Below are positions 50,081 to 61,193 of a stretch of 64,000 nt of DNA, piece after piece (the first letter of the stretch is position 1; the number at the start of each line of letters is the position of its first letter). The stretch comes from Voacanga thouarsii. Taxonomy: Eukaryota > Streptophyta > Magnoliopsida > Gentianales > Apocynaceae. Position numbers and translations under genes: made by a program. Location: assembly GCA_026120185.1 (NCBI GenBank), contig JANUWF010002014.1:186001-250000 (forward strand). The letters are read 5' to 3'. Below the pieces are notes generated by a model. The model was not told the origin of the DNA. It ran no database searches and saw nothing but the letters and a program-made list of their open reading frames with translations.

Positions 50081-52442
50081 GGTCAAAATCACTCTTCTTT
50101 GGCCGGATGACTTCTCCTCCCATAATCTTGCTCTCGCCATCTCCTTTGGACAAGGTTAGCCATTTAGGAGTTGAGATCTACTCTAAACTCCTTCAAAGCA
50201 TTCATCAACCAAGTAAGTACCTTCAATCCTTCTTTTAAACTCTAGAATCATGTCTCTAGGATGATGTTGTTAAAAGATGAGTGGCGATGGGATTTGTGTA
50301 TATGTTGTTGTTGAGATTGAAGCATGAGTGTATGTATGATTGTGAAGGAGATGAGAGTTATGCATGGAAGGATTATATTGGTTGATTTCATGTTGAATTG
50401 AGGTTTGATGCATGTCATAGGTAGTATTTGTATCAAAGCATGCTAGAGATTGTGTCACGTTGGTGAATAGGATTTTTATTCTTATGGGATTGTTTAAGCC
50501 ATGTTCATATTTATGCTAGTAGAGGTTAAAGCATGTCTTAATAAATTTAGATCTATGCCTAGATGTAAGATTTGGTTGATTTGATGAATTGAAGGATTGT
50601 GCATGTTCTTGATTGAGGTTGGCCATAGAAATTGACCATGATCTGGTTGTCCCTAAAAGTAATTTTCACTCCATGAATAAAATACTCAATAAAATAATTT
50701 CCTAGTATTTTCGAAAACCCTAGGAAGGATAGATTTGGATTCTTATATTCATAAAGGATATTTTAGCCAAATAATTAATAATTTTGCTAGAAATTAAAAT
50801 AAATAAATATTATTTAAAATAAAGAAATGAATTAAAGCCTTTATGAAAAAGATTTATACTTAGTAAAATATTTACTAAATCAAAACCCTTAAGGATTTAC
50901 TTATTATTTTCCAAGAAAGGCTTATTAAATTTAATCTCAACTAGTTTTAGCTATCAATTATTTTCTAACAACTAAACTATCTTTAAATCACTATTTTACC
51001 TAGTACCATCTATGACTTTTGATCAAATAAACTCTAAATTTTTCCTAACAAGGTTTAAACTTTCAACTTATTAGAATTTATTTCCCAAACCATTAATTAT
51101 TTTAAATAACAAATTAAACTTAGCTTATAAACCTATTTAGTTATTATTTTATCTTAAAGCTTGGGACACTAGGATCATGGTAGTAGTGAATTGAATTGAT
51201 TTAAAATTGAAGAAGTGGTTTGTGACTTGAAATTGATTAAGATTTGTATTTACCTATGTGGGGTTAGGTCAGCTGTTCGAGACCTTGTTGTTGTGAGCAA
51301 GAATCAGGTAAGCTCCTACATAAAACCTGTTTGATGCAAAAATGTTTATTATGGCAAGCCAAGTGTAGAGTGCGTGGACACTCATTTATGTAAAGGCGAT
51401 TGATGGTTAAATCCTTTCTTATTTCAAACATTTGAATTATTTAAAAGCCAATGAGCAGATTTACTCAAATTCAAATTCTTTCTAAAACTGATTTTGTTAA
51501 AGATTTTGGAAAACCCATAAATTGCCATTTTCTTGTGGAACGGTGTTTTGTTCATTTTCTTCCCAAGTGGGATATGTTACGTTGAGTACTCAATGGGGGT
51601 AGACTGGTAGTACTAGTTTTGAAGAGCAAGAGTGAGTCTTCTAGCAGGAGGTCTCCTCCAGAAGATGATCTTAACTTAGAGAAACGTCAGTACTACTTCG
51701 TCATGCCGGTCTGAGCTAGCAGTTTTTATTTCAGTCAAGTGACTGTGTTATGCCGGAATGGACACCCGGTTGTTGTTTGGGTATAGAGAAGGAGGAGTAT
51801 CTTGCCCGGTAGGCCGATCACCTACCTTTAGTCAGTCTTCACAAAGTGTCGGCATTCTGACCGGCAGTATGCACAAAGTGTCGGCATACTGACCATCCGG
51901 TTATGGGGCCCAACGTGTGGTAACCCATAATCCTTTCTTTCGAGTGGTTGATCTTATAAATTATGTATGGCTGGAAATGCCAAAACGCCACTCTTGCTTT
52001 TGACTAATGTTTATTGCTTGCCAATATTTCTCTTATAAAGTTTTTATACTCTGCATCCACGAACTATTTCCACTGAACACCCAAAGCACACACGGACTTA
52101 TTGAGATTTCTGTCTCATCACCCTTTCACCATGATTTCAGGCCGATCCTGCTGTGGGGATGAGTAGCTTGTGTTATCTGCCTTGGAAAAGAATGCTGTCT
52201 TTTATTTTTATGTATTGTTTTGGGGAGTTGAGAGTGGATGATTTTATTTATGGATTTGTATTTCTTTTGGGAATTCATGGTTTTATTCGTGGATTTATTG
52301 TTGGGTTGTAATAAATTTTAAGTTAAATCATTATTTTTCATTTCGCTATTTTAATTGTGTGACCTAGTTATAAAGACCCCTTGTCCTTTGGACGGGGCGA
52401 TATCCCTGGCCCTGGCGGGCCTAGGTAGCGGGGTGTTACAAG

Positions 52443-52455
52443 TGGTATCAGAGCC
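52443..52455 (+). other. A1 primer-binding site (initiator tRNA-Met)
   Basis: TGGTATCAGAGCC lies two bases after the 5' LTR end. It is a perfect match to the plant initiator tRNA-Met site used by many chromoviruses and copia elements. Confidence 0.93.
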
Positions 52456-52537
52456 TAGGTTTAGGTAATCAGTTAGTTTTTTGGATTTCTATTCCTTAAG
52501 TATTTTGATCTGGTTCTAACCCTTGTGTTTTGTTTAT

Positions 52538-53407
52538 ATGATGGTCAAGAGAGTTGCATCAGCTGTCAGAGATTGGCCCGCTGGTTGCGGGAATCCACCT
52601 GCCCCATTACCTGCAGCAGATCAACCCTCGTCTAATTCGGAGACAAAGCCTGAGGGAGGTTGGCTTTTGAGTGAGGATGAGATAGAGCATGAGCCGCCTA
52701 TGCTAGATAACCCGGTTGTTGAGGCAGAGATGGAGGTTGATGGGGGCATAGGTGAGTACGATGGGGATGATGAGGGTGAGGTAGATGAGCTTGTTAGTGA
52801 GGGTGAGGGAGATGAGGAGATGGTTGAGTTGAGTGAAGGGGAGGCAGATGAGTTTGGGGATGAGGGTGATGATGAGAGTGAGGAAGAGATAGATGGGATA
52901 GAGGAGGAGGGTGAGGATGCGATGGAGGCTCCCCAAACCCCAAAGATAGGTGAGTTTGATAGGACATTTACTTGCTATGACCTCAAGGAGTCCAATGATG
53001 AGGGTTATAGGCTGAGGGATGGATTTACCCCGGCATTAAGAGAACTTAGGCAGCCTGCTTTGGGAATGGAAGATAAGAGGAAAGGGAAGCTAGAAGAGAG
53101 ACCTAAGAGGAGTGGACTTCGATATGGACTGGGTGTAGATGCTAAGTTGAGGAGATAGGGATTGTTTGACCTGTACGACACGAAAGATGAGAGGCCTGCA
53201 CCTAAAGGTGCGATTAGATTAGCTTTGGATGAGTTTTATGAGGCAGTTATGAGATCTAAGAGGGGTAATGAGGGTGATTTAGGTAAGCCAAGTGAGAATG
53301 CAGGTTTTGCGAGGGATTATGTGGGGAAACCCGATAGCTCCGTGGGGTGGCTTGTGGAACCAGCCTCTGTTGATCCAGATGCTTCTACTGACTCTAGCGG
53401 CGAGTAG
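52538..53407 (+). pseudogene. Unassigned acidic ORF between PBS and gag of A1
   Basis: I chose the first ATG of an ATG-ATG pair at 52538. The frame runs about 290 codons to TAG at 53405-53407 with a single internal TAG at 53156-53158. Residues about 40-130 are dominated by Glu, Asp and Gly (for example SEGEGDEEMVELSEGEADEF); the rest is mixed, with FDLYDTKDERP after the internal stop. I see no zinc knuckle, protease or RT motif, signal peptide or membrane segment, and do not recognise the family. Base composition is GC-richer than its surroundings. It could be an extra retrotransposon ORF, an unusual Gag N-terminus, or a captured host fragment. The internal TAG is one C-to-T step from CAG. 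Confidence 0.55.
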
Positions 53408-53645
53408 AGTGTAGAAGATTAGCAGTATTTGCTCTTTCTCCCTCTTTTGGGATTTGCATTATTTTGTTCATTTTTTCATTTCAAAGAAGCATGTTGCTTG
53501 TAGGGTTCGATTATTTTGTTGAATAAAAGGGTATCGCGTGTGATAACCCTTCTTTATGAAAGTATTATTATTATTTTTTTTTTGGAGAAACATGAGTTTA
53601 TTTATTGTCTGGTTTTCCTCTAAATAATAACATCAAATTTTCTTT

Positions 53646-53648
<3 letters not shown>

Positions 53649-53678
<30 letters not shown>
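53649..53678. repeat. (AT)n microsatellite
   Basis: Fifteen AT units in the AT-rich, apparently non-coding spacer (53408-53747) between the acidic ORF and gag. The rest of that spacer shows nothing I can name. Confidence 0.93.
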
Positions 53679-53681
<3 letters not shown>

Positions 53682-53747
53682 CATTTGATTTTCTTTTACA
53701 TAAACCTGAATGTGAATGCATGCTCAAAATGTTTTAAACTTAAATGC

Positions 53748-54584
53748 ATACACTCATCATCTGGGTATGGTTTAGAACGGCACCTAAGCACCGTGCAGCT
53801 TCAACAAGCAGAATGGTTCTGGGAGCTGATCAAGTGGCACTGGAAGTCGAGACAGCCCAGAAGCAAACATCCAACCGGGGTAAAGTGGAGTGGTCTGAAT
53901 AAGGGATCGGGGTCTAAAGATCCAATTGATATGTCATTGGGCCAGGCATGCAGTAAGAAGGCCTGAATTCTGCAGACTCCGACCGAGCGAAGGTACCCTA
54001 AGCAAGAAGACGAGTTCCAGACCTTAAAGTAAGGGAATATAACAGTAACTCAATACGCTACTCGACTCACTCACTTATCCAAGTACTGTCAACGGCTAAT
54101 AGATTCAGAGCAAAACTGTACTCGGCAGTTCATGAAGGGATTGAGACAGGAACTTAGAAGGGTATTGGCACCATCCTCACCAACGACATATGCTGCAACG
54201 GTGGAAGCCACAACTCGTACCGAGAATGAAGATAAAGGTAGAATAGATAGCAAAGCATCGAACTTATCTGAGCGTGTTACTCCTAAGAGGCCTGCAGGGC
54301 AGCAACACGAAAATAAAGGAAAACAAGCACGGACCGCGCTAGCTGGGGCCACTACAAATGCAGTAACCTGCCATCACTGTGGTAGGAGGAGGCACGAAAT
54401 GAAGGATTGCTGGTCCAAGAAGGAGAATCAAAAATGCTTTATTTGCGGAGACCATTCGCCTATGAGGAATAACTGTCCAAAAATTGGAAGTACCAACCAA
54501 GAAAACCCAGCAATGCTTGCTCGCACGGCCAGTAGAGCTGACATTGGTGGAGCTACAGGAAGTGAGGATAGAAATCTCAGGTGA
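53748..54584 (+). pseudogene. A1 gag (Ty3/gypsy) with zinc knuckles
   Basis: Capsid and nucleocapsid part of a gypsy Gag. Early residues are broken by frameshifts. From about 53985 the frame reads EDEFQTLK, one stop, then GNITVTQYATRLTHLSKYC and RQFMKGLRQELRR, the conserved retrotransposon gag capsid core. The clean open part 54132-54584 has a complete CCHC knuckle (CHHCGRRRHEMKDC) and a second one in which the expected His is Pro (CFICGDHSPMRNNC). The protease that should follow is missing: after 54585 about 130 bp of unidentified sequence lead to the A2 insertion. Confidence 0.85.
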
Positions 54585-57040
54585 ATGCCGGAGACCGAAT
54601 GTGAAGGTACTAGAAGCAGATGCAGCAATAAGGGAAACTAAGCCTACTATTATGCAGACATTTTGATTTATTCTAATCTTGCGCCTCGTTATGTCAAATT
54701 GCATTGGCCATGTTAATGGTGTAACACCCCTCGAAAGCCTAGGCCCTCCAGGGCCGGGGATGTCGCCCCGTCCAAAGGACAATGGGTCTTTATAACTAGG
54801 TCACACAAACAAATTGCGGAATAAAAATAATATTTAACTTAAAAAGTTATAACAACCCGAAGAAAACTTCAAGAATAAATCCATGAATTCCAAAACAAAA
54901 TCCATAAATAAAGTTATTCACTCTCGCCTCCCCAAAGCAATACATAAAATCAAAAAGACACATTCTCTTCCCAAGCAGATATTACTAGCCACTCAACTCC
55001 ACAGCAGGATCATCCTGAAATCATGATAGAAAAGTGATGAGACAGAAATCTCAGTAAGTCCGTGTGTGCTTTTGGTGTTTAGTGAAATCAGTTCATGGAT
55101 GCAGAGTGTGAAACTTTAATATGAGAAACATTGGCAAGCATCAAGCATTAGTCAAAAGCAAGAGTGGCGTTTTGGCTTATCTAGCCGTACACAAGTAATG
55201 AAATCAACCACTCAAAAGAAAGGGATATGGGTTACCACACGTTGGGCCTCATAACCGGTCAGAATGCCGACACTTTGTGCAGACTGACAAAGTAGGTGAT
55301 CGGCCTACTGGGCAAGATACTCCTCCTTCTGTATACCCAAACAACAACCGGGTGTCCATTCTGGCAAAACACAGTCACTTGACTGAAAACAAACTGCTAA
55401 CTCGGACCGGCACGACTCACTGGACTAACATCTTATCCGGGAAGGACTCACCCCTCAGAGGTGGCCACCTGCTGAGAGACTTACTCTAACCCTTCAAAGA
55501 CTAGTCCTAGCCGTCCACCTTTATTGAGTACTCAACGATGTTTCCCACTTGGGATAAAATGAACAAAGCATTGCTCTCCACGAGAATAGTAATTTGAGGG
55601 TTTCCAAAGTTTTGGGAACAATCCGTTTTAGAAAGAGTTTTAAGTTTGGAAAATCTGCTTAGTAACTTTTAAATAATTTAAGTGTTGGAAATAAGAACAA
55701 ATTCAACCCTCAATTTCCTTCAAATAAACGAGTGTCCATACACACCATATTTAGCTTGCCATAAGGAAAACATTTCACATCGATAAGTTTTATACAGGAG
55801 CTTACCTGATTCTTGCTCACAACAACAAGGTCTCGAACAGCTGACCTAACCCCACATGGGTAATTAAAAATCTTAATCAGATTCAAGCTACAATCCACTT
55901 CCTCAATTTTAAATCAACTCATTTCACTACTACCATGATCCTAGTGTCCCAAGCTTTAAGGCAAAATAATAAATAAGTAGGTTTATAACCTAAGTTTAAT
56001 TTTTTATTTAAAATAATTAATGATTTGAGAAATAAATTCTAATAAGTTGAAAGTTTAAATCTTGTTAAGGAAAATTTAGAGTTTATTTGATCAAGAGTCA
56101 TAGGTGGTACTAGGTAAAATAGTGATTTAATGATAGTTTAGTTGTCAGAAAATAATTGATAGTTAAAACTAGTTGAGATTAAATTGAATAAGCCTTTCTT
56201 GGAAAATAATAAGTAAATCCTTAGGGGTTTTGATTTAGAAAATATTTTACTAAGCATAAATCTTTTCATAAAGGCTTAAATTGATTTCTTTATTTTTAAT
56301 AATATTTATTTATTTTACTTTCTAGCAAAAAAATCATTATTTATTTGGCTAAAATATCATTTATATGCATAATAATTCCAAATCTACCCTTCCTAGGGTT
56401 TTTCGAGATTTTCTAGCAAAATTAGTATTGACTACTTTATTCATGAACTAAAACTAGCTTAGGAACAACTAGATCATGATCAAGATTCTATGGCCAACTA
56501 CAATCAATAACATACACAATCCTTCGATTCATCAAATCATCCAAATCTTGCATCTAGGCATAGATCCAAATTTATTAAGACATGCTTTAACCATTACTAG
56601 CATAAACACGAACATGGCTTCAATAATCTAATCATGCATAAACTCTTATTCACCAAGGGTGACATAATCTCTAGCATGCTTCGACACAAATACAACCTAT
56701 GACATGCATCAACCCTCAAATCAACATACAATCATCCAAGATGAACCTTTCATGCATAAATCCCATCTCCTTCACAATCATACAATTGCTCATGCTTCAA
56801 TCTCAACAATAAATATATATACTCAAATCCTATCACCATCCGCCTACTAACAACATCATCCTAGAGACATGATTCTAGAGTTTACAAAGAAGATTTAAGG
56901 TACTTACTTGATTGATGAATGTCTTGAAGGAGTTTGGAATAGATCTCAACTCCTAGATGGCTAATCTTGTCCAAGAGAGGTGGCGAAAGTATGGTCATGG
57001 AAAAAGAGACCATTCAGCCAAGGGAGGGAATTTCGGCCAT

Positions 57041-57073
57041 GAGAGAGAGGGAGAGAGAGAGAGAGAGAGAGAA
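57041..57073. repeat. (GA)n tract in A2
   Basis: GA run followed by (GAA)n. Homologous to the CT tracts of the A1 LTRs and the AG tract of A4. Confidence 0.85.
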
Positions 57074-58714
57074 GAAGAAGAAGAAGACATCATTAGTATG
57101 TTTATTCATACAGGTTTTCATTAGAGATCTAGTTTGGAGAAGATGAAGTTGTTAGAATAAGTTTACCTTGAAGATGTTCTTGTCCTTCACAAAATTTTCT
57201 GGTTTTTGATCCAAAGTAGCAAGATGATTTGTGGAGTTTGATGTTAATAATGGTGTTGATGGATTCACAGCAAAGAGCAGATCAAATCTAGAGATTTTCG
57301 TGAGGGTTTGAAGTGATTTGGAGGTGTATTAGGTGTAAGAAGGTAGTAGGTGTTCTTGGTGTAGTGTGTGTGTTCTTGGTAGCTAGAGAAAATCGAGAGA
57401 GAGAGGAGAGGAAGCTGCCGAATTTTCTGAGGAATTGGGGCTGCTGAAATTCTGTAGGGTTTAGGGAGTGATTTCTCTAATTTGGAAGGGAAAGGAAAGG
57501 TTAGTTGTTACAATCCTTGAAGAATATTTTTAGGAAGAGAATTTGGAAACTAGATATTCTAAGAATATCTTGATTTTTCTGGACAGCTTTGAAGTCTCCT
57601 ATGGCCGACTGCTAGAGTGATTTTTCTGAGGGATTAAAGCTGATTCAAGGTGGCTTATGGTGGCTGAAATTAAGGTGCACTATGGAGGAGAAGAAGTCTA
57701 GTCAATTGAGTAAGATATTATGGAAAATAGCTAAACAAGATGGCTGAAATTTTGGAAGGTAATCAAGCTAAATTGTAGGGATTTGTTGGAGAGATTTTCG
57801 GACAGCCATTGATGGAATTTCGTGCAGAAGCTCAAAGGAACAATGGAACTCTGTTAATGGTGGTTTAAGGAAGGTTTTTACAGAAGTAGGTTGGTGTTCC
57901 GGTTGGAAGAAAAATAGGAAACAAGCTGGAAAATTTTTTGCACAAAAATTTCGCTGCACAGTGGTTTTTTCTGGGCAGATTTTCGTCTGCCACTTCCAGC
58001 CATTTTGCAGCGAGCTGGGAGGGGGGTTTCAGAGGTATTCAAGGCTGGTTTCCAGCCTTCTTCATGGAGGAAAAACATGGCTAAGGTGCTGCACAAAATC
58101 TGGAAGAAAACAGCTTGGTTTGGACCCTTAAAGCAGCGATTTGCCCAGAATTTTTTTCTGGTTTTGCACTGCTTTTGTGCAGTTCGAAATGGCAGAAATA
58201 ATTCATGTTTTAAGCTGATCTTAAGGCCATTTTTCTGGCAGCATTTGGAAGGGAATTTTAGCTAAGGAGTTCGACAATTTGAAGGTGCAACAAGCTGGAA
58301 AGTTTCAGCTCATGCCATGAAGGAAGAGGAACTAATTTGAAGTAAAATTTCAGTAAACTCACTAGAGATATTTTCGTCATGGAATTCCTCACAACTCTTC
58401 CATATATTTTTCAGACCATAGGTAGTCTTTTACCAAGAAACTTTGACCCTAAAAGGCCTCAGCACTTTACTAAATTTTCTGGAAAGAAAAAGGCTAGAAC
58501 ACATTGATCAAACTAATGAGTTGAGCATTGAGAAAAATTAAAGAACAAGGAAGAATGAATTTCCCTTCAAGAATTTCGAGTAGAGTAAAGAGTGAAATGA
58601 GAATTCTCCTAACATGTCTCTCCTAGGACATTATCACCACCTTGTTCTAGGCTCTTAAGGCCGAAACCAACTCCCCCCAAGCAAAAATACAATTTAATCT
58701 AGCTAAAGCTTCTC

Positions 58715-58788
58715 TGATGGAATTCGACCCCAAGACCTCAAGAATTAATTCCAAAGCTATAACCACTACACCACAACAACTCTTGTTG
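58715..58788 (-). other. tRNA-like segment in A2
   Basis: Minus strand: A-box-like TGGTGTAGTGG (plus 58763-58773) and a B-box region GGGTCGAATTCC (plus 58719-58730) with the B-box TCGA retained. Confidence 0.5.
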
Positions 58789-59032
58789 CTATTTCCACTA
58801 GAAAAATTATTTTCTATTCAATCCACAATCTATCTCCCTATTTTCACCTTGGGCAAAAATTATCATTTTGCCCCTCTTACACAATACTCACCAACAAGAC
58901 TTCAAGACAATAAAAATCAAATCCAAAGCACATAGAAATCATATGAAAATATATTTAATTATGAAATAAAGTATGATATGCATCCCAACCCCCTTACTCT
59001 AAGGTTGGTTTTGTCTGGGGTTTCACAAATGG

Positions 59033-59156
59033 GGATGTGATGGGTCGAAATTGCCCATACCCGATGGTCAAGGTTCGGTGGGAGCATCACGGCACGCAAG
59101 ATGCTGCATGGGAATTAGAAGAGTGGGTTAAGCGGATGTATCCCGATCTAAAATAG
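59033..59156 (+). pseudogene. Chromodomain C-terminal remnant of A1 integrase
   Basis: About 40 codons ending in TAG at 59154-59156. They read MVKVRWEHHGTQDAAWELEE followed by a basic/aromatic tail ending YPDLK. This is the end of the chromodomain found at the integrase C-terminus of chromoviral Ty3/gypsy elements, where it directs integration to heterochromatin; the pattern VKV-W-H---E-A-WE-E is diagnostic. The stop lies about 35 bp before the purine tract, as in Tekay/Del elements. Everything upstream of this fragment in pol is deleted, so it has no start and no function of its own. Confidence 0.88.
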
Positions 59157-59189
59157 AGATACGCTTGAATTTCGGGACGAAATTCTTCT

Positions 59190-59202
59190 AAGGAGGGGAG
59201 GA
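59190..59202 (+). other. A1 polypurine tract
   Basis: AAGGAGGGGAGGA lies directly before the 3' LTR. The preceding 'ttcgggacgaaattcttcta' is the conserved pre-PPT stretch of Del/Tekay-type elements. Confidence 0.92.
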
Positions 59203-59452
59203 CGTGAAACCCTAGTCAAAACCAACATTAGAGTAAAGGGGTTGGGATGCATATCTTTCTTTATTTCATAATGAAATATATTTTCATATGACTTCTATGT
59301 GCTTTAGATTTGATTTTTATTGTCTTGAAGTCCTGTTGGTGAGTATTGTGTGAGAGGGGCAAAATGGTAATTTTTGCCCGAGGCGAAAATAGGGAGATAG
59401 ATTGTGGATTGAATAGAAAATAATTTTTCTAGTGGAAATAGCAGCAAGAGTT

Positions 59453-59518
59453 GTTGTGGTATAGTGGTTAGAGCTTTGGAATTTATTCTTGAGGTCTTGA
59501 GTTCAAAGTCCATCATAG
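59453..59518 (+). other. tRNA-like segment in A1 3' LTR
   Basis: A-box-like TGGTATAGTGG at 59457-59467 and B-box-like GAGTTCAAAGTCC at 59499-59511. Confidence 0.5.
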
Positions 59519-61152
59519 AAGCTTTAACTTGATTAAATTTTATTTTTGCTTGGGAAGGAATGGTTTCGGCCTTAAGGGCCTAGATCAATGTGGTGATGAT
59601 GTCCTAGGAGAGACATGTTAGGAGTATTCTCATTCCACTCCTTTGCCTACTCGAAATTCCCAAAGGGAATTCTTGTTCCATTGATCTTTGGTTTTCCTTA
59701 GCTTTCAACTCCTTAGTTTGATCAAGATATTCTAGCCTTTTTCTTTCCAGAAAATTCAGTAAAGTGATGAGGTATTTTAGGATCAAATGTCTTGGTAAAA
59801 CACTTCTTATGGTCTGGAAAATATGGAAGAGTTGAGGGGAATTCCGAGAGGAAAAATCCCTCTAGTAAGCATGCTGAAATTTCACTCTAGACTAGCTCAT
59901 CCTTCTTCATGGCATGAGCTGAAATTGTCCAGCTTGTTGTACCTTCAAGTTGTCGAGCTTCTTAGCTAACATTTCCTCCCAAATGCTGCCAGAAAAATGG
60001 CCCTAATATCAGTTTGAATCATGAATTATTTCTGCCATTTTCGGGCTGCACAAAGACTGAGCAAAACCAGTGAAAAATTCTGGGCAAATCGCTACCTTGG
60101 AGGCGCAATACCGAGCTGTTTTCTTCCAGATTTTGTGCAGCACCTTAGCCATGTTTTTCCTTCATGAAGAAGGCTGGAAATTAGCCTTGAATACCCCTGA
60201 AATTCCCCTTCAAACTCTCTGCAAATTGGCTGGAAGTGGCAGACGGAATTCTGCCCAGAAAATTACTGTGCAGCGAAAAAAAACCGGGCAGTCCAGATTT
60301 CCAGCTTTGTTTCCTATTTTTCTTCCAGCCGAAACACCAACCCTAATATGTCAAAACCTCCCTTAAACCACCATTAACAGAGCTCTATTGTTTCCCACAA
60401 GCTTCTGGATGAAAGGCAGCAATGGCTGTCCGAAAATCTCTCCAACAAATCTCTGCAATTTAGCTTAATTACTTTCCAAAATTCCAGCCATCTTATTTAG
60501 CAACCTTCAATGATATCTTGCTCAATTGACCAAACTTCTTCTTTATCATTGTGCCCCTTAGTTTCGGCCATCATAAGCCTTATTGAACCAGCTTTAATTC
60601 CTCAGAAAATCTACACAACTAGTCGGCCATAGGAGACTTCAAAGCTGTCCAAACAATCAAGATATTCTTAGAATATTTAGTTTCCAAATTCACTCCCTAA
60701 AAATATTCTTCAAGGATTGTAAAAACTAACCTTTCCTTTTCCCTTCCAAATTAGAGAAATAACTCCCTAAACCTACTGAAAATCGGCCAGCCCTATCTCC
60801 CACAGAAAATTCGGCAGTTGCAAATTCCTTACCTCTCTCTCTTGATTTTCTGCAACCATCAAGAACACACATACTACGCCAAGAACACCTACTTCTTCTC
60901 TACACCTAATACCTTTCCAAACCATCTCAAACCCTCACGAAAATCTCCAGATTTAGTCTACTCATTACTGTGAATCCATCAACACCATAATTAACATCAA
61001 ACTCCTCAAAACATCTTGCTACTTCAAATCAAAAGTAGAAATTTCTGTGAAGAACAAGAACATCTTCAAGGTAAGTTCACTCTATCAACTTCATCCTCTT
61101 CAAACTTGAGCTCTAGTGGGAACCTATATGAATAACCATTCTAATGATCTCT

Positions 61153-61193
61153 TCTTCTCTCTTTCTCTCTCTCTCTCTCCCTCTCTCTCTCTC
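61153..61193. repeat. (CT)n tract in A1 3' LTR
   Basis: Imperfect CT run, a few units longer than in the 5' LTR. Confidence 0.85.

Larger units (their letters stand above)
48090..52440 (+). mobile_element. A1 5' LTR (4.35 kb)
   Basis: Starts TGTGAAACCCC and ends GGGGTGTTACA. It is about 31 bp longer than the 3' LTR, due to a duplicated 'cacaaagtgtcggcat' unit at 51838-51895. Landmarks are the tRNA-like segment (48340-48405), CT tract (50041-50080), donor-like CAAG|GTAAAT at 49960, a second donor-like TCAG|GTAAGC at 51308, TGAGTACTCA near 51584, and acceptor-like TTTCAG|GCCGATCC at 52140. Open frames inside are unsupported. Confidence 0.93.
54720..59027 (-). mobile_element. A2: A-family solo LTR inside A1, inverted (4.31 kb)
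   Basis: A2 runs from TGTAACACCCC at 54720 to GGGGTTTCACA at 59027. It is flanked by AATGG at 54715-54719 and 59028-59032, a perfect TSD. It is the reverse complement counterpart of both A1 LTRs along its whole length. It keeps the donor-like CTTCAAG|GTAAAC (plus about 57162), the second donor-like CAG|GTAAGC (plus about 55804) and the acceptor-like block near 55015. Small open frames in it (for example 57768-58265) mirror ones in A1 and are not credible genes. Confidence 0.93.

Noticed and set aside
53156..53158. Programmed stop readthrough in the acidic ORF
   Set aside because: The TAG is one transition from CAG and the neighbouring gag is clearly decayed; nothing in the context requires readthrough.
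54089..54782. Long minus-strand open frames opposite A1 gag
   Set aside because: Shadows of the gag coding strand, without recognisable motifs.
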